52,048 nucleotides of DNA from Mycobacterium sp. (GTDB taxonomy: Bacteria; Actinomycetota; Actinomycetes; Mycobacteriales; Mycobacteriaceae), in contig JAOPVX010000020.1 in assembly GCA_025965975.1 (NCBI GenBank), forward strand, positions 123,362-175,409, read 5' to 3'. Under the pieces are notes generated by a model, which saw nothing but the letters and a program-made list of their open reading frames with translations, was not told where the DNA came from and did no database searches. Positions 14,753 to 27,750 of the stretch are shown here, piece by piece. The position numbers and the translations under genes are program-made. The first letter of the stretch is position 1. Each line of letters starts with the position of its first letter.

Positions 14753-16375
14753 CTACAGCGCATCGCGGCTGCGGTAGATCCAGCCGGCGACCAGTGTCAG
14801 TCCCGCCGCGGCGACGACCATCACAGTCAGCGCGACGACCGGGTAGTTCAACGGCGCGGTGGTGCGTCCCACCGGTGACAAGCCGATCAGCCATCGCGGC
14901 AGTCGCAGCAACGCGCCGAGATACAGCGACAAAACGACGAATGTGACCGCAAGCCAACCGATCCACGGGCGGCGCACGGCGACTGCGAGCGCCGCGATGC
15001 CGGCGACGACCGCCATGGCTGGCACATACGCCAGCCCGGCCAGTGTCAGCCGGACGATGGTCTGCGGTTCGCCGAGCGTGATGCCCGCGCCAAGACCGTT
15101 GCCTAGGCCCGCGAAGAACATCAGCACGGCAGCCCCCACCAGTGCCGCCGCCACCGCGGTCAACAGCCAGCGCCAGCGCGACACCGCGGCGGCCAAGACA
15201 GGCTCGCCAAGACCGGACTCCTCATCGCTGAACACCCGCAACACTGACCCAACGACGTAGGCGGTGGCGGCGGCCGCGAGGAACTGCGTCAACGTCGTGT
15301 AGACACCGTCGGTGCCCTGCGCCGCGATTACCCTCGCGAGCAGTGGGTTGCCTTTCGCCGCGTCGAGCAGCGACTTGGTCATCGAACCAAAGGCCAAGCC
15401 GCCAAGGAACAATCCGGCGGTCCAGCCGATGGTCTGGCCTCGCTGCAGCGTCAGATGCAGACCGAAAACGCCCCTGATCGCGCGCGCGTTCGGGCGCTCA
15501 CCGACCGACGGGATGTTGCCGTCGTCGTACTGGCGCCTGCTCTCCAGCACGGCTGCGAGCGCCATCAGCCCGATCGCGAGTGCAACCAGCAGAGCGAACG
15601 GCCACCAGCGCACGTCGACAAACGCGCGCATCTGCTGAGCCCAGGCGATGGGGGAGAACCAGCTCACGGCGCTGCCCGAGGTGTTGATGACATCACCGAT
15701 GCCGCGGACCAGCGCGGCCAACGCCAGCGTGGCCATCGCCGCGCCGGTCGCGGTCCGAGCCTGACGCCACAGTTGGGCGGTGACCGCGGCCACTCCGCCG
15801 AACACCATGGCGACCCCGGTAATACCAAGGCACATCGCCGCGGTGTCGATGATCGCGAAGCCGGTCGCGGACATGGCCAGCGTCATGGTGACGGCCAGAA
15901 CGGCGTTCACTCCGCCGACGAGGATCAGCGCGGCATAGGTGCGGGCATACCTGCCGACGACCGATGACAGCACCAATTCCGCTGAGCCGCTTTCCTCCTC
16001 GGCGCGGGTGTGCCGAATAACCGTGAGAATCGACAAGATCGACGTTGCGACGATCAGTGTGAGCATCAGCTCGTTGGCCATCATCGCGCCGAGGTCGGTC
16101 TCATTGCCACCAAACATGGGCCCGCCCAACATCATTCCAGCGGGCGTCTTGAGCAGGTTTACCCGGGCCAGCCGTTGCGCCTCGTCGGGGTAGGCCAGTT
16201 TGACCGCGTTCGGGGCGTAGACCATCATCAGCGTCAAGACCGCGATCCACACCGACAGCCGGACCCGGTCGCGACGCAGCGCGAGCCGCAGCAGGCTGGC
16301 CACACCGGTGAACGGCGATCCCGACTGCGCCGCCTCGTGCCGTCCGGCATGGGGCGCGACAGTAGTCGTAGTCAT
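14753..16375 (-). CDS. ABC exporter permease (Rv1217c-like)
   Basis: A 540-residue polytopic membrane protein with about 12 hydrophobic helices in two repeated halves, the layout of tetronasin-type ABC permeases. Each half has long Ala/Val-rich helices and an [17 protein letters not shown] or [17 protein letters not shown] segment (E-E-S-G), the cytoplasmic loop that contacts the ATPase. The ATG overlaps the ATPase stop (ATGA). In M. tuberculosis Rv1217c-Rv1218c is a reported drug efflux pair. It is inferred here to export hydrophobic compounds from the cytoplasm or membrane. Confidence 0.9.
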   Translation of the reverse strand: MTTTTVAPHAGRHEAAQSGSPFTGVASLLRLALRRDRVRLSVWIAVLTLMMVYAPNAVKLAYPDEAQRLARVNLLKTPAGMMLGGPMFGGNETDLGAMMANELMLTLIVATSILSILTVIRHTRAEEESGSAELVLSSVVGRYARTYAALILVGGVNAVLAVTMTLAMSATGFAIIDTAAMCLGITGVAMVFGGVAAVTAQLWRQARTATGAAMATLALAALVRGIGDVINTSGSAVSWFSPIAWAQQMRAFVDVRWWPFALLVALAIGLMALAAVLESRRQYDDGNIPSVGERPNARAIRGVFGLHLTLQRGQTIGWTAGLFLGGLAFGSMTKSLLDAAKGNPLLARVIAAQGTDGVYTTLTQFLAAAATAYVVGSVLRVFSDEESGLGEPVLAAAVSRWRWLLTAVAAALVGAAVLMFFAGLGNGLGAGITLGEPQTIVRLTLAGLAYVPAMAVVAGIAALAVAVRRPWIGWLAVTFVVLSLYLGALLRLPRWLIGLSPVGRTTAPLNYPVVALTVMVVAAAGLTLVAGWIYRSRDAL

Positions 16376-17307
16376 CGGTTCACTCCCTGGTATTCGCGCA
16401 GGAACAGATCCTCAAGCGACGCAGGCGTCACGGTCAGCTCTTCGATGCCGAGTTCGGTGAGATGCTCCATGACGAAGTCAAGGTCGTTGCGGTCCACCGA
16501 GAACCGGACGTGACTATTTTGGCTACCGAAGTCGTGCACGTACGGAACCTGTTGCAGCGCGAGCGCGTCGCCCCGGGTACGCACCGTGATGGTGGTGCGC
16601 ATCAAGTGGCGCAGCTCCTCGAGCGTGCCGGATTTCACCGCGCGCCCGGCGCGGATGATCGTGACGTTGTCACAGAGCCTCTCCACCTCGGCGAGGATGT
16701 GGCTGGAGAGCAGCACGGCGGCACCGCGGTCGGCGACTTCTTCGACACAGGTCTGAAACGCCCTCTCCATCAACGGGTCAAGGCCCGAGGTCGGCTCGTC
16801 GAGGATGTAGAGCTCGGCGTTGGTGGAGAATGCGGCCACGATGGCCACCTTCTGCCGGTTGCCCTTCGAATAGGTGCGCGCCTTCTTGTGTGGGTCGAGT
16901 TCGAACCGCTCGATCAGCTGGTCGCGTCGTCGGGTATCGACTCCGTTGCCGCGCAGGCGGGCCAGAAAGTCGATGGCCTGAAGGCCGGTAAGGTTGGGCC
17001 ACAACGTTACATCGCCGGGCACGTAGGCGATCCGCCGGTGCAGTGCGACCGCGTCGCGCCATGGATCGCCGCCGAGCAGCCGGACGGTTCCGCCGTCGGC
17101 GCGGAGCAGACCGAGCAGCACCCGGATGGTGGTGGACTTGCCCGCGCCGTTCGGCCCGAGAAAGCCGGCGATATCACCTCCAGCGACGGTCAGGTCGAGG
17201 CCGTCGAGTGCCTTGGTACGGCCGAAAGACTTGGACAGACCTTGGATTTCGACAGCGAGCTGCGACCGCTCTGTGGTGTCAGCCCGCTTCAGTGACGTCG
17301 CCGCCAT
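16372..17307 (-). CDS. ABC exporter ATP-binding protein (Rv1218c-like)
   Basis: 311 residues, the same length as Rv1218c. Walker [10 protein letters not shown] lies at residues 51-59. The signature is in the variant form [11 protein letters not shown], followed by Walker [14 protein letters not shown], then a C-terminal regulatory tail ending FLREYQGV. It powers the permease encoded just downstream. The ATG at 17307 has AAGGAGAAC upstream and matches the family start. The first 29 bases overlap the end of the TetR gene. Rv1218c has been reported to contribute to efflux of several drug classes. Confidence 0.93.
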   Translation of the reverse strand: MAATSLKRADTTERSQLAVEIQGLSKSFGRTKALDGLDLTVAGGDIAGFLGPNGAGKSTTIRVLLGLLRADGGTVRLLGGDPWRDAVALHRRIAYVPGDVTLWPNLTGLQAIDFLARLRGNGVDTRRRDQLIERFELDPHKKARTYSKGNRQKVAIVAAFSTNAELYILDEPTSGLDPLMERAFQTCVEEVADRGAAVLLSSHILAEVERLCDNVTIIRAGRAVKSGTLEELRHLMRTTITVRTRGDALALQQVPYVHDFGSQNSHVRFSVDRNDLDFVMEHLTELGIEELTVTPASLEDLFLREYQGVNR

Positions 17308-17965
17308 TGTGTTCTCCTTCGTTGGATGTGAACGGGATGCCTTTTTCACGCGCCTCGAGGAATGCGTCGTACATGGTCGAATCGACCATCAAGCCCCTGG
17401 TGTAGATCTCGAGGGCCGGCAGCACCATCTCCTCGCCGTAGTCCCGAAGAACGGTCCGCAGATCGGTTGGGTTCTCGTGCATTTGCAGATACATCAGAAA
17501 GCCGCCGCCGCTGGACATGCCCAGGTACCTGGCGCGGGCGCGCGGGTCGCGGCTCGGTTTGAGCAAGCCGTTCCGCACGCCCTCCTCCAGGTACTCCTCA
17601 GCGTTGTCAATCATCCTCTGCCACAGCATCTTTGCGAGCTCTGTGCCGGACTGCATGCTGCGTACCAGGTAAGCCATCAACGGCGCGTACGACTCGATCT
17701 CGGCCATCTGGGCGAACCAGTCCGCGGGGTCTTTGGTCTGCAACGACGCCGATTTGCCGGTGCGGATCTCCTCGGCGATGTAGTCGTCGCACGCCTTCCG
17801 CAGGCCTTCTTTGGAACCGAAGTGATGGATCACCAGCGCGGCGGACACGCCCGCCGCCTCGGCGATGCTCCGAAGCCCGACGTTGAACCCGTGCTCACCC
17901 CACTGCTCGATCGCTGCGTCGCGGATACGGGCGACGGCCGTTCGATCGTCTGACGCTGAACGCAT
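17279..17965 (-). CDS. TetR-family repressor (Rv1219c-like)
   Basis: 228 residues. The N-terminal helix-turn-helix ([25 protein letters not shown], about residues 30-55, key A-E-A-A-G-V and H-H-F-G-S-K) is typical of TetR. The long all-helical C-terminal part resembles Rv1219c. It probably represses itself and the downstream ABC genes, released by a hydrophobic ligand. The start at 17965 is chosen because it matches Rv1219c (MRSA). TAGTGT lies 7 nt upstream, making the mRNA leaderless. A 34-bp palindrome spans this promoter and the start codon, so bound repressor would block both. Confidence 0.93.
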   Translation of the reverse strand: MRSASDDRTAVARIRDAAIEQWGEHGFNVGLRSIAEAAGVSAALVIHHFGSKEGLRKACDDYIAEEIRTGKSASLQTKDPADWFAQMAEIESYAPLMAYLVRSMQSGTELAKMLWQRMIDNAEEYLEEGVRNGLLKPSRDPRARARYLGMSSGGGFLMYLQMHENPTDLRTVLRDYGEEMVLPALEIYTRGLMVDSTMYDAFLEAREKGIPFTSNEGEHNGGDVTEAG

Positions 17966-17990
17966 GTTTAGTACACTAAACATGCGTTCA
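17957..17990. promoter_or_regulatory. 34-bp palindromic TetR operator over promoter and start codon
   Basis: Perfect 16-bp arms (TGAACGCATGTTTAGT and its inverse) flank a 2-bp AC centre. The palindrome contains the regulator's ATG and its TAGTGT -10. It can hold two TetR dimers by length. The arms also contain a second ATG on the minus strand (17983). Confidence 0.85.
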
Positions 17991-18063
17991 GCCGATGGTC
18001 AAGCAACCACCCCGTCAGGAAGGCGTAAAGATCTCGCCTTCTCGGCGCGAGCCTGCAGAAACG

Positions 18064-19805
<1,742 letters not shown>

Positions 19806-19893
19806 CGGCTCGCGGGTGTAGGCCACAGGGTGCCGCGCTACATTCGATTCAGCACCGTCGATACTGAGGTGACCAAACGAGAGGAGCTGGGTG

Positions 19894-20289
19894 ATGGTCG
19901 ACCCGGGACACGTGTTCCGCCGCGCATTCTCCTGGCTGCCCGCTCAGTTCGCCTCGCAGAGCGATACGCCGGTCGGGCCTCGGCAGTTCGGGTCCACTGA
20001 GCACCTGTCGACCGAAGCCGTCGCGGCGTTCGTCGACGGCGAGCTGCGGATGACCGCACACCTGCGCGCGGCGCACCACATGTCGCTGTGCCCGCAGTGC
20101 GCGACCGAGGTTGAGGCCCAGCGCCAGGCCCGCGCGGCGTTGCGGGACTCGTGCCCGATCGTCGTTCCGAGTTCTTTGCTGGGGATGTTGTCCCAGATCC
20201 CACACCATGCTTCACCGGAGCCGCCCGAGCAAGCGGATCAGCCGCAGTTAGCTGACGGCACACCGCGCCCCCGGCGCAAGCGCCGGTAG
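19894..20289 (+). CDS. rseA: Anti-sigma-E factor RseA
   Basis: 131 residues with the zinc-associated anti-sigma (ZAS) motif as HHMSLCPQC (His-x3-Cys-x2-Cys), about residues 66-74. FVDGELRMTAHLRAAHH precedes it. It binds SigE in the cytoplasm, and redox change or phosphorylation-triggered degradation frees SigE in M. tuberculosis. No transmembrane helix is visible, so it is soluble. The C-terminus is Pro-rich and basic. The ATG at 19894 is preceded by GAGGAG; a GTG one codon earlier is an alternative. The gene sits between sigE and htrA as in Rv1221-Rv1223. Confidence 0.94.
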   Translation: MVDPGHVFRRAFSWLPAQFASQSDTPVGPRQFGSTEHLSTEAVAAFVDGELRMTAHLRAAHHMSLCPQCATEVEAQRQARAALRDSCPIVVPSSLLGMLSQIPHHASPEPPEQADQPQLADGTPRPRRKRR

Positions 20290-20313
20290 GGTGGATGCGG
20301 AGTCAAGCAGTGA

Positions 20314-21849
<1,536 letters not shown>

Positions 21850-21851
21850 AG

Positions 21852-22241
21852 ATGTTCGCGAACGTGGGCTGGGGCGAGATGCTGGTCCTTGTGATCGCCG
21901 GTCTGGTGATCCTGGGACCCGAGCGCCTGCCCGGCGCCATCCGCTGGACGTCGAGCGCGCTGCGCCAGGCCCGCGACTACATCAGTGGCGCCACCAGCCA
22001 GCTGCGCGAAGACCTCGGCCCGGAATTCGAGGATCTGCGCGAGCCGCTGAGTGAACTCAACAAGCTGCGCGGCATGACACCGCGGGCCGCGCTCACCAAA
22101 CATCTACTCGACGGCGACGATTCGCTGTTCACGGGTAAGTTCGACGATCCCGTCACACCACCGGTACGACCGGTGACCCCGCCCGCCGCGGCGACGCCCG
22201 AGCCGCCGGTTACCACGCCGTTCGACACCGACGCCACCTAA
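21852..22241 (+). CDS. tatB: Sec-independent protein translocase TatB
   Basis: 129 residues. A short N-terminal transmembrane helix ([22 protein letters not shown], about residues 5-24, with the Glu and the GPERLP hinge) leads into an amphipathic helix and an acidic and Pro-rich tail. TatB forms the twin-arginine signal receptor with TatC. The gene follows htrA after 2 bp as in Rv1223-Rv1224, so the two are co-transcribed. Confidence 0.95.
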   Translation: MFANVGWGEMLVLVIAGLVILGPERLPGAIRWTSSALRQARDYISGATSQLREDLGPEFEDLREPLSELNKLRGMTPRAALTKHLLDGDDSLFTGKFDDPVTPPVRPVTPPAAATPEPPVTTPFDTDAT

Positions 22242-22312
22242 GGCATCCCCAGACCGACTTTCGCGGGAAAGTGCTTCCTGCAAAACGTTGATTTGAGTTC
22301 CGTCTGTGACGG
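22242..22312. terminator. Convergent tatB/mrp gap with two small hairpins
   Basis: ACTTTC-GCGG-GAAAGT (6-bp stem, about 22257-22272) and CCGTC-TGT-GACGG (5-bp stem, about 22300-22312) lie between the convergent stop codons. Both are modest, and a role in termination is an inference. Confidence 0.35.
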
Positions 22313-23479
22313 CTAGCGGCCCGCCGGATCCAGGCCAAGCGACATACCGGCCAGCCCGCGCTTGCGGCTCGACAGCGCATCGGCGATGCTGCGGAGCTCC
22401 TTGCCTGCCGCCGAATCCGGTGCGGACAGCACCAGCGGCACCCCGCAGTCCCCCGCAGTCACAAGCGCCGGATCCAGCGGCACCTGGCCGAGCAGCGGCA
22501 CGTCGGCACCCACGGCGCGGGACAGGCTGTCGGCGACCTGGCGGCCGCCGCCTTCGCCGAAGAGCTGCATGGTCGTTCCGTCGGGCAGCAGCAGCCCGGA
22601 CATGTTCTCCACCACGCCTGCGATGCGCTGCTTGGTCTGCAGCGCGATCGCGCCAGCCCGCTCGGCGACCTCGGCCGCGGCCAGCTGCGGTGTCGTCACC
22701 ACCAGAATGTCGGCGCCGGGGATGAGCTGGGCGACCGAAATCGCGATGTCGCCGGTACCTGGCGGCAGGTCGAGCAGCAGCACGTCGAGGTCGCCCCAGT
22801 ACACATCGGCCAGGAACTGCTGCAGCGCCCGGTGCAGCATCGGGCCACGCCACACCACCGGGGTGTTCCCCTGGGTGAACATGGCAATCGAGATGACCCG
22901 CACGTCGTGGGCGATCGGCGGCAGGATCATCGACTCGACCTGGGTGGGCCGATCGGTGGTGCCCATCATCCGCGGCACGGAGTGGCCGTAGATGTCGGCA
23001 TCGAGCACGCCGACGGTCAGCCCTCTGCAGGCCATCGCGGCGGCCAGGTTGACGGTCACGCTGGACTTGCCGACGCCGCCCTTGCCCGACGCCACCGCGT
23101 ACACCCGGGTCAGCGACCCGGGTTGGGCGAACGGGATGACGGGCTCGCGCGCGTCGCCGCGCAGCATCTTGCGCAGCTCGGTGCGCTGCTCGTCGTTCAT
23201 CACGTCGAGGCTGACCTTGACCGCGCCGGCGTCTGGCACGTCGGCGACCGCCTTGGTGACCCGGTCGGAGATCTCGGTCTTCTTCGGGCACGCGGAGGTG
23301 GTCAGATACACCTCGACGTGGACGCCGCCCTTGTCGTCCACGGTGACGCTCTTGACCATGCCGAGCTCGGTGATCGGCCTGCGAAGTTCGGGGTCGATCA
23401 CCTTGGTCAGCGCGGCGCGAACCGCGGATTCCAGCTCCGGGCGGGGTGCCGGGAGAGGGCCAGTGGGAGTTTGGGACAT
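22313..23479 (-). CDS. mrp: Iron-sulfur cluster carrier Mrp/ApbC
   Basis: 388 residues. An N-terminal MIP18/DUF59 domain (IDPELRRPITELGMVKSV) precedes a MinD/Mrp-type P-loop ATPase with the deviant Walker A SGKGGVGKSS. VLDADIYGHSVPRMMG and LLLDLPPGTGD follow. The family carries or inserts Fe-S clusters. The sequence parallels Rv1229c along its whole length. The start is either ATG 23479 or the GTG one codon before it; a TAGACT hexamer 5 nt ahead of the GTG suggests a leaderless or near-leaderless message. Confidence 0.94.
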   Translation of the reverse strand: MSQTPTGPLPAPRPELESAVRAALTKVIDPELRRPITELGMVKSVTVDDKGGVHVEVYLTTSACPKKTEISDRVTKAVADVPDAGAVKVSLDVMNDEQRTELRKMLRGDAREPVIPFAQPGSLTRVYAVASGKGGVGKSSVTVNLAAAMACRGLTVGVLDADIYGHSVPRMMGTTDRPTQVESMILPPIAHDVRVISIAMFTQGNTPVVWRGPMLHRALQQFLADVYWGDLDVLLLDLPPGTGDIAISVAQLIPGADILVVTTPQLAAAEVAERAGAIALQTKQRIAGVVENMSGLLLPDGTTMQLFGEGGGRQVADSLSRAVGADVPLLGQVPLDPALVTAGDCGVPLVLSAPDSAAGKELRSIADALSSRKRGLAGMSLGLDPAGR

Positions 23480-23524
23480 CACCGCCGAGTCTAGGCCGAC
23501 TCGACGGGTGTTCTTTACCGGCCG

Positions 23525-24832
23525 TCAGGCACCAGGGCCGGGCGCAGGGCCAGGTGCCGGTGCAGGCGGCTCGGGGGCGGGACCCGCGGGGGAGCCCTGC
23601 GGCGTCAGCATCTGCGCGTCACCCGGCGCTGCAGGCAGCGCACTTGGCGCAGGCGCCGCGGGAGGAACCGTGATGCAGAACACCGCGCATTCTGGCTGCT
23701 GCTGCTGGGGCTGCTGCAGCCACGGCGGCAACCAGGGCAGCGGCTCGGGCTGTGCGGGCGGCGGAGTCAGCGGGGCCGCCGGAATGGGCCCTGGCAGCGG
23801 TCCCAGCGTCTGACCAGGCACGAAGCCCGGCACATAGGTGGGGACCTGGCTCGCGACATCGCCACGCCCCATCAGCGGCATCAATGCCAGCGGATCGGTG
23901 GCAGGCAGCCCGAGGGCGTTCAGCGGCAGGCCGGGCCCTAGGCCTTCGTAGTTGTCCAGGTGCATGTCGCCGATCGGGGGGATCGGCCCGATGATCGGCG
24001 GCAGGTCCACCGGCACCACACCGGTCGCGTATGCGGCGGCCCAGCCCAGCACGTTGCGGGCATAGGCGACGGAGTTGTTGTAGCGAAGAATCGCGGCCAT
24101 CACCTGGCCAGGATCGCGCAAATTCAGCCCGCCGCTGCAAAGATATCGGGCCGCCGCCAGCGAAGAGTCGAACAGGTTCTGCACATCGGCCTTGCCATCG
24201 CCGTTGCCGTCGCTGGCGTACCGGGACCAGGTGCCGGGCAGGAACTGCATCGGGCCCAATGCGCGGGCATACATCACTCGGTCGACGGTGCGGCTCTGCA
24301 CGATGACCTCGTTGCCTGGCAGCGTGCCATCAAGTGCGGGCCCGTAAACCGGCCACACCGCAGTGCCATGCGCGTCGGTGGCGCCACCGTTGGCATGCAT
24401 CGATTCGATCCGTCCGATGCCCGCCAGAAGATTCCAGCTCACGCCGCAGCCTGGCACGGCCGCCGCCATCATCTGCTCCGCGTTGCGGTAGGCAGACAGC
24501 GCGATCGATGGAATACGAAGTGTCCCAGGTGAATTCACCACAACGGCGGGCGGGGGAGCGGAGGCCGCCGCCGCGGCGATGTGAAACGCGGTCGGTGTCT
24601 TGGTGACCGCTACCACGGACGCGCCGGTGCGGCTGCCCGGCGACGGCTCGACGGCCGCCAGCGGCGTAACGGCCGAATCGCGAATCGGCGCGACGGGTGA
24701 TGGGGCGGACGCGCCGACGGCGCCGACGAGGATGATCGGGGTGATGATTGCAACGCCGAAGGCAGGCTTGCGTAGGGCTCGCGCTGCTCGTCGCCGCGCT
24801 GCCTCGAGGGCGGCTCCTCCCCCTATGTGCAC
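23525..24832 (-). CDS. Lytic transglycosylase-like secreted/anchored protein (Rv1230c-like)
   Basis: 435 residues. A basic N-terminus with a hydrophobic helix (FGVAIITPIILVGAVGAS, about residues 25-42) suggests a signal anchor. The middle (about 125-275) is an SLT/MltB-like muramidase domain: WNLLAGIGRIESMHANGG with the probable catalytic Glu, RALGPMQFLPGTWSRYA, and YNNSVAYARNVLGWA. The last 110 residues are a Pro/Ala/Gly-rich tail with a Gln run and two Cys. It would cleave peptidoglycan glycan strands outside the membrane. The GTG start at 24832 has GGGGGAGGAG only inside the coding region, so an internal start is possible. Confidence 0.88.
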   Translation of the reverse strand: MHIGGGAALEAARRRAARALRKPAFGVAIITPIILVGAVGASAPSPVAPIRDSAVTPLAAVEPSPGSRTGASVVAVTKTPTAFHIAAAAASAPPPAVVVNSPGTLRIPSIALSAYRNAEQMMAAAVPGCGVSWNLLAGIGRIESMHANGGATDAHGTAVWPVYGPALDGTLPGNEVIVQSRTVDRVMYARALGPMQFLPGTWSRYASDGNGDGKADVQNLFDSSLAAARYLCSGGLNLRDPGQVMAAILRYNNSVAYARNVLGWAAAYATGVVPVDLPPIIGPIPPIGDMHLDNYEGLGPGLPLNALGLPATDPLALMPLMGRGDVASQVPTYVPGFVPGQTLGPLPGPIPAAPLTPPPAQPEPLPWLPPWLQQPQQQQPECAVFCITVPPAAPAPSALPAAPGDAQMLTPQGSPAGPAPEPPAPAPGPAPGPGA

Positions 24833-24919
24833 TCAACCGTCCTTGGTGTGCGGCGACTTGTGAACCAAATCACCATACCTAGTCTCGATTCGGCCGTTGC
24901 AGCAATGGCCACAGCCGTT

Positions 24920-25474
24920 TCAGCCCAGCCGTTTGGACCGCCGCTCTGAACCGTCCGGCTTGCTCGCCGCGTCCTTGCCGTCCGGCGGTTGCGGCAACTG
25001 CAGGTGATCGGTCAACGTCTCGCGCAATTCCTCGAGTTCGCGGCGCAGGTAGTCACGAGTGGCGACCTCGCCGACGGCCAGCCGCAGTGCGGCCAGCTCG
25101 CGGGCCAGGTACTCGGTGTCGGCCTTGGTCTGTTCGGCGCGCCTGCGGTCCTCTTCCAACGACACCCGGTCACGGTTTTCCTGCCGGTTCTGCGCCAGCA
25201 GGATCAGTGGGGCCGCGTACGCGGCCTGCGTGGAAAACGCAAGGTTGAGCAGGATAAACGGATACGGGTCCCACCGCAGCTTCACCGCAGATAGGTTCAG
25301 AATGATCCAAACGATGACGAGGATGGTCTGCCACGCCAGGTATCGACCGGTGCCCAGATAGCGCGCGATCGATTCACTGAATTGTCCGACCGCCTCGGCG
25401 TCAACGTTGAATGAGAAGCGGCGGCGCGACGTGCGGGGGGTGTCCAGCCGCTGGCGCGCTGACAAGTCGCTCAT
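24920..25474 (-). CDS. DUF1003 membrane protein
   Basis: 184 residues. The DUF1003 core is clear: two transmembrane helices (LAWQTILVIVWIILNL and the FILLNLAFSTQAAYAAPLILL segment) separated by the family's DPYPFILLN motif, then NRQENRDR and a long charged coiled coil. The function of DUF1003 is unknown. The gene overlaps the end of the MgtE-N/CBS gene by four bases (ATGA), so the two products are likely made together and may form one membrane-plus-cytosol unit. Corresponds to Rv1231c. Confidence 0.9.
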   Translation of the reverse strand: MSDLSARQRLDTPRTSRRRFSFNVDAEAVGQFSESIARYLGTGRYLAWQTILVIVWIILNLSAVKLRWDPYPFILLNLAFSTQAAYAAPLILLAQNRQENRDRVSLEEDRRRAEQTKADTEYLARELAALRLAVGEVATRDYLRRELEELRETLTDHLQLPQPPDGKDAASKPDGSERRSKRLG

Positions 25475-26763
25475 ATCATCCCTTCGGCGCCGGACAGCTC
25501 GGGTTCTTCACGCTCGCGCCAGTCGTCGGGCAGCAGATGGTCGAGCACGTCGTCGACGGACACCGCGCCGAGCAGGTGGTTTTCGTCGTCGACCACCGGA
25601 CCGCAGACCAGGTTGTAGGCAGCGAAGTAGCGCGTGACCGCGGACAGCGAGTCCTCGGGACTCAGGTTGGGCAGGTCGGTGTCGACGATGCCGCTGACCA
25701 GCGCGGCGGGCGGCTCACGCAGCAGTCGCTGCAGGTGTACGCAGCCGAGGTACCGGCCGGTCGGCGTGGCGGTCGGCGGCCGCGTCACGAACACCAGCGA
25801 CGCCAGCGCCGGGGTCAGGTCGGGGTAGCGCACCCGCGCCAGCGCCCCGGCGACGGTGGTGTCGGGGGCAAGGACCACCGGCTCCGACGTCATCAGGCCG
25901 CCCGCGGTGTCGGGGGAGTGGCTCAGCAATCGCCGCACGTCCTCGGAATCCTCGGGGTCCATCCTGCGCAGAAACAGTTCGGCGTCGGCGGGCGTCATCG
26001 TGCCAAGCAGGTCGGCGGCGTCGTCGGGGTCCATTGCCTCGAGCACGTCGGCCGCGCGTTCGGTCTCCAGCTGCCGCAGCACATCGACCTGCTCGTCTTC
26101 GGGCAGCTCCTGCAGCACGTCGGCGAGCCGCTCGTCGTCGAGCGCCTTGAATACCTCGTAGCGGCGCTTGGCAGGCAGCTCGCGAATCGCTTCGGCGACT
26201 TGGATCGGGCGTTGGCCCTGGAACTGTTCGAGCAACTGGGCCACGCCCTGGTCGGGCATGGCAAGGCCGGACAGCGTCAGGCCCTGCACCCGATTCCAGT
26301 CGGCGATGTAGACGTTGGTGCGGCGGCCGAGCCGGCGCTGCGGCCGCACGGCGACTTTCGTGACGACCCAGTCTCGGGTGCGGGTCTGCGCGACGCCAAG
26401 ATCGACCACGACGACATCGACTCCGGCCAGCTCCGGCAGATCGGGATCGTCGACGCGGACCTGGGTTTCGATCACTTCGCCAAGCACCAGAACCTCGTTG
26501 GGGCGCTGGGCGAACCGGCGCAGCGACACATTGCCCGTCGCGAGTGTGACGGCGCTGGGTTCGATGGCCGTCACGCGCAAGATCGGAACGAAAATCCTTC
26601 GGCGGGTGAGCAATTCAACGACAAGGCCCAAAACCCGCGATTGATGGCCTGCGACGCTGATGCTGATCACCACATCGCGGACACGGCCGATGGACTCCCC
26701 GTCGGGACCAAGCACCACCATCCCCGCGAGTCGGGCCGCATAGACCCTGTTCACCGCCGCCAT
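25471..26763 (-). CDS. MgtE N-domain/CBS protein lacking the channel (Rv1232c-like)
   Basis: 430 residues. A PRC-barrel-like start (YAARLAGMVVLGPDGESIGRV) leads to a second similar segment (RDWVVTKVAVRPQRRLGRR). An MgtE intracellular N domain at about residues 180-290 has helical repeats (LADVLQELPEDEQVDVLRQL, DPDDAADLLGTM and similar). A CBS pair follows at about 290-410. No hydrophobic transmembrane helices are visible, so it is the magnesium-sensing half of MgtE without the pore. It may sense Mg2+ or nucleotides and act through the overlapping DUF1003 protein. The ATG lies 20 bp from the divergent lyase gene, and TACCCT lies 8 nt upstream. Confidence 0.88.
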   Translation of the reverse strand: MAAVNRVYAARLAGMVVLGPDGESIGRVRDVVISISVAGHQSRVLGLVVELLTRRRIFVPILRVTAIEPSAVTLATGNVSLRRFAQRPNEVLVLGEVIETQVRVDDPDLPELAGVDVVVVDLGVAQTRTRDWVVTKVAVRPQRRLGRRTNVYIADWNRVQGLTLSGLAMPDQGVAQLLEQFQGQRPIQVAEAIRELPAKRRYEVFKALDDERLADVLQELPEDEQVDVLRQLETERAADVLEAMDPDDAADLLGTMTPADAELFLRRMDPEDSEDVRRLLSHSPDTAGGLMTSEPVVLAPDTTVAGALARVRYPDLTPALASLVFVTRPPTATPTGRYLGCVHLQRLLREPPAALVSGIVDTDLPNLSPEDSLSAVTRYFAAYNLVCGPVVDDENHLLGAVSVDDVLDHLLPDDWREREEPELSGAEGMI

Positions 26764-26783
26764 GTCTGTAGAGGGTAGAGAGT

Positions 26784-27746
26784 GTGGTTGTGGAAAACCC
26801 GTATCGGCCCCGTCGAACTTGCCTTTCGGTTCCTGGCAGCAACGTCAGGATGATCGAGAAGGCAAAGAACTTGCCGGCCGATCAGGTGTTCCTCGATCTG
26901 GAGGACGCCGTCGCGCCCGATGCGAAGGCCGAGGCCCGCACGCAGGTCGCCGTCGCGCTCGCCGAGCCGGGGTGGGCGGGCCAGCTGCGCGGGGTGCGGG
27001 TCAACGACTGGACGACGCCATGGACCTTCGCGGACGTCATCGAGGTGGTCTCGACTGCGGGCACATCGCTGGACATTGTCGTGCTGCCCAAGGTGACTGA
27101 CGTCTCGCACATCCACGCGTTGGACCTGTTGCTGAGCCAGCTCGAGACCACTCACGGATTGCCGTTGGGCCGCATCGGGATTGAGGCGCAGATCGAAAAC
27201 GCGCAGGGCCTGACCAACATTGATGCGATCGCGGCCGGCCCTCGAGTCCAGGCACTTGTGCTGGGGCCCGCAGACATGGCGGCGAGTCTCAACATGCGCA
27301 CCATGGAGGTCGGCGAACAGCCGGAGGGCTACGACGTCGGCGACGCGCATCACCATGTGCTGATGCGGATCCTGATCGCCGCCCGCACGCACGGCGTCCT
27401 CGCGATCGACGGACCGTATCTGAAGATCCGTGACGTCGACGGTTTCCGGCGTGTCGCGGGTCGGTCGGCGGCGCTCGGCTATGACGGCAAATGGGTGCTG
27501 CATCCCGACCAGATCGCGGCTGGCAACGACGTCTTCAGCCCGCGGCAGAACGATTACGACCACGCCGAGTTGATCCTGGAGGCCTACCAGTGGCACACAT
27601 CGCGCGCCGGCGGGGCCCGCGGTGCGGTGATGCTCGGCGACGAGATGATCGACGAGGCCAGCCGCAAGATGGCGTTGGTGATCGCAGGGAAGGGCCGCGC
27701 CGCGGGCATGGTTCGCGCGGCCGAACCGTTCCGGCCGCCGAACTAG
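26784..27746 (+). CDS. HpcH/HpaI aldolase, citrate lyase beta-like
   Basis: A 320-residue TIM-barrel enzyme of the CitE/HpcH-HpaI superfamily. It has RRTCLSVPGSNVRMIEKA, DQVFLDLEDAVAPDAK (metal- and acyl-CoA-binding Glu/Asp), RIGIEAQIENAQGL with the second metal ligand, and a GKWVLHPDQI stretch. Stand-alone mycobacterial members cleave malyl- or citramalyl-type CoA esters, since no citrate lyase alpha or gamma subunit is nearby. The exact substrate cannot be read from sequence. The GTG at 26784 is the likely start; another GTG two codons later is possible. It is divergent from the MgtE-N gene and convergent with a DUF4190 gene. Confidence 0.88.
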   Translation: MVVENPYRPRRTCLSVPGSNVRMIEKAKNLPADQVFLDLEDAVAPDAKAEARTQVAVALAEPGWAGQLRGVRVNDWTTPWTFADVIEVVSTAGTSLDIVVLPKVTDVSHIHALDLLLSQLETTHGLPLGRIGIEAQIENAQGLTNIDAIAAGPRVQALVLGPADMAASLNMRTMEVGEQPEGYDVGDAHHHVLMRILIAARTHGVLAIDGPYLKIRDVDGFRRVAGRSAALGYDGKWVLHPDQIAAGNDVFSPRQNDYDHAELILEAYQWHTSRAGGARGAVMLGDEMIDEASRKMALVIAGKGRAAGMVRAAEPFRPPN

Positions 27747-27750
27747 GTCG

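Noticed and set aside
25411-26778. Long plus-strand open frame opposite DUF1003 and the MgtE-N gene.
   Set aside because: The minus-strand products have clear domains, and the plus-strand product is compositional noise.
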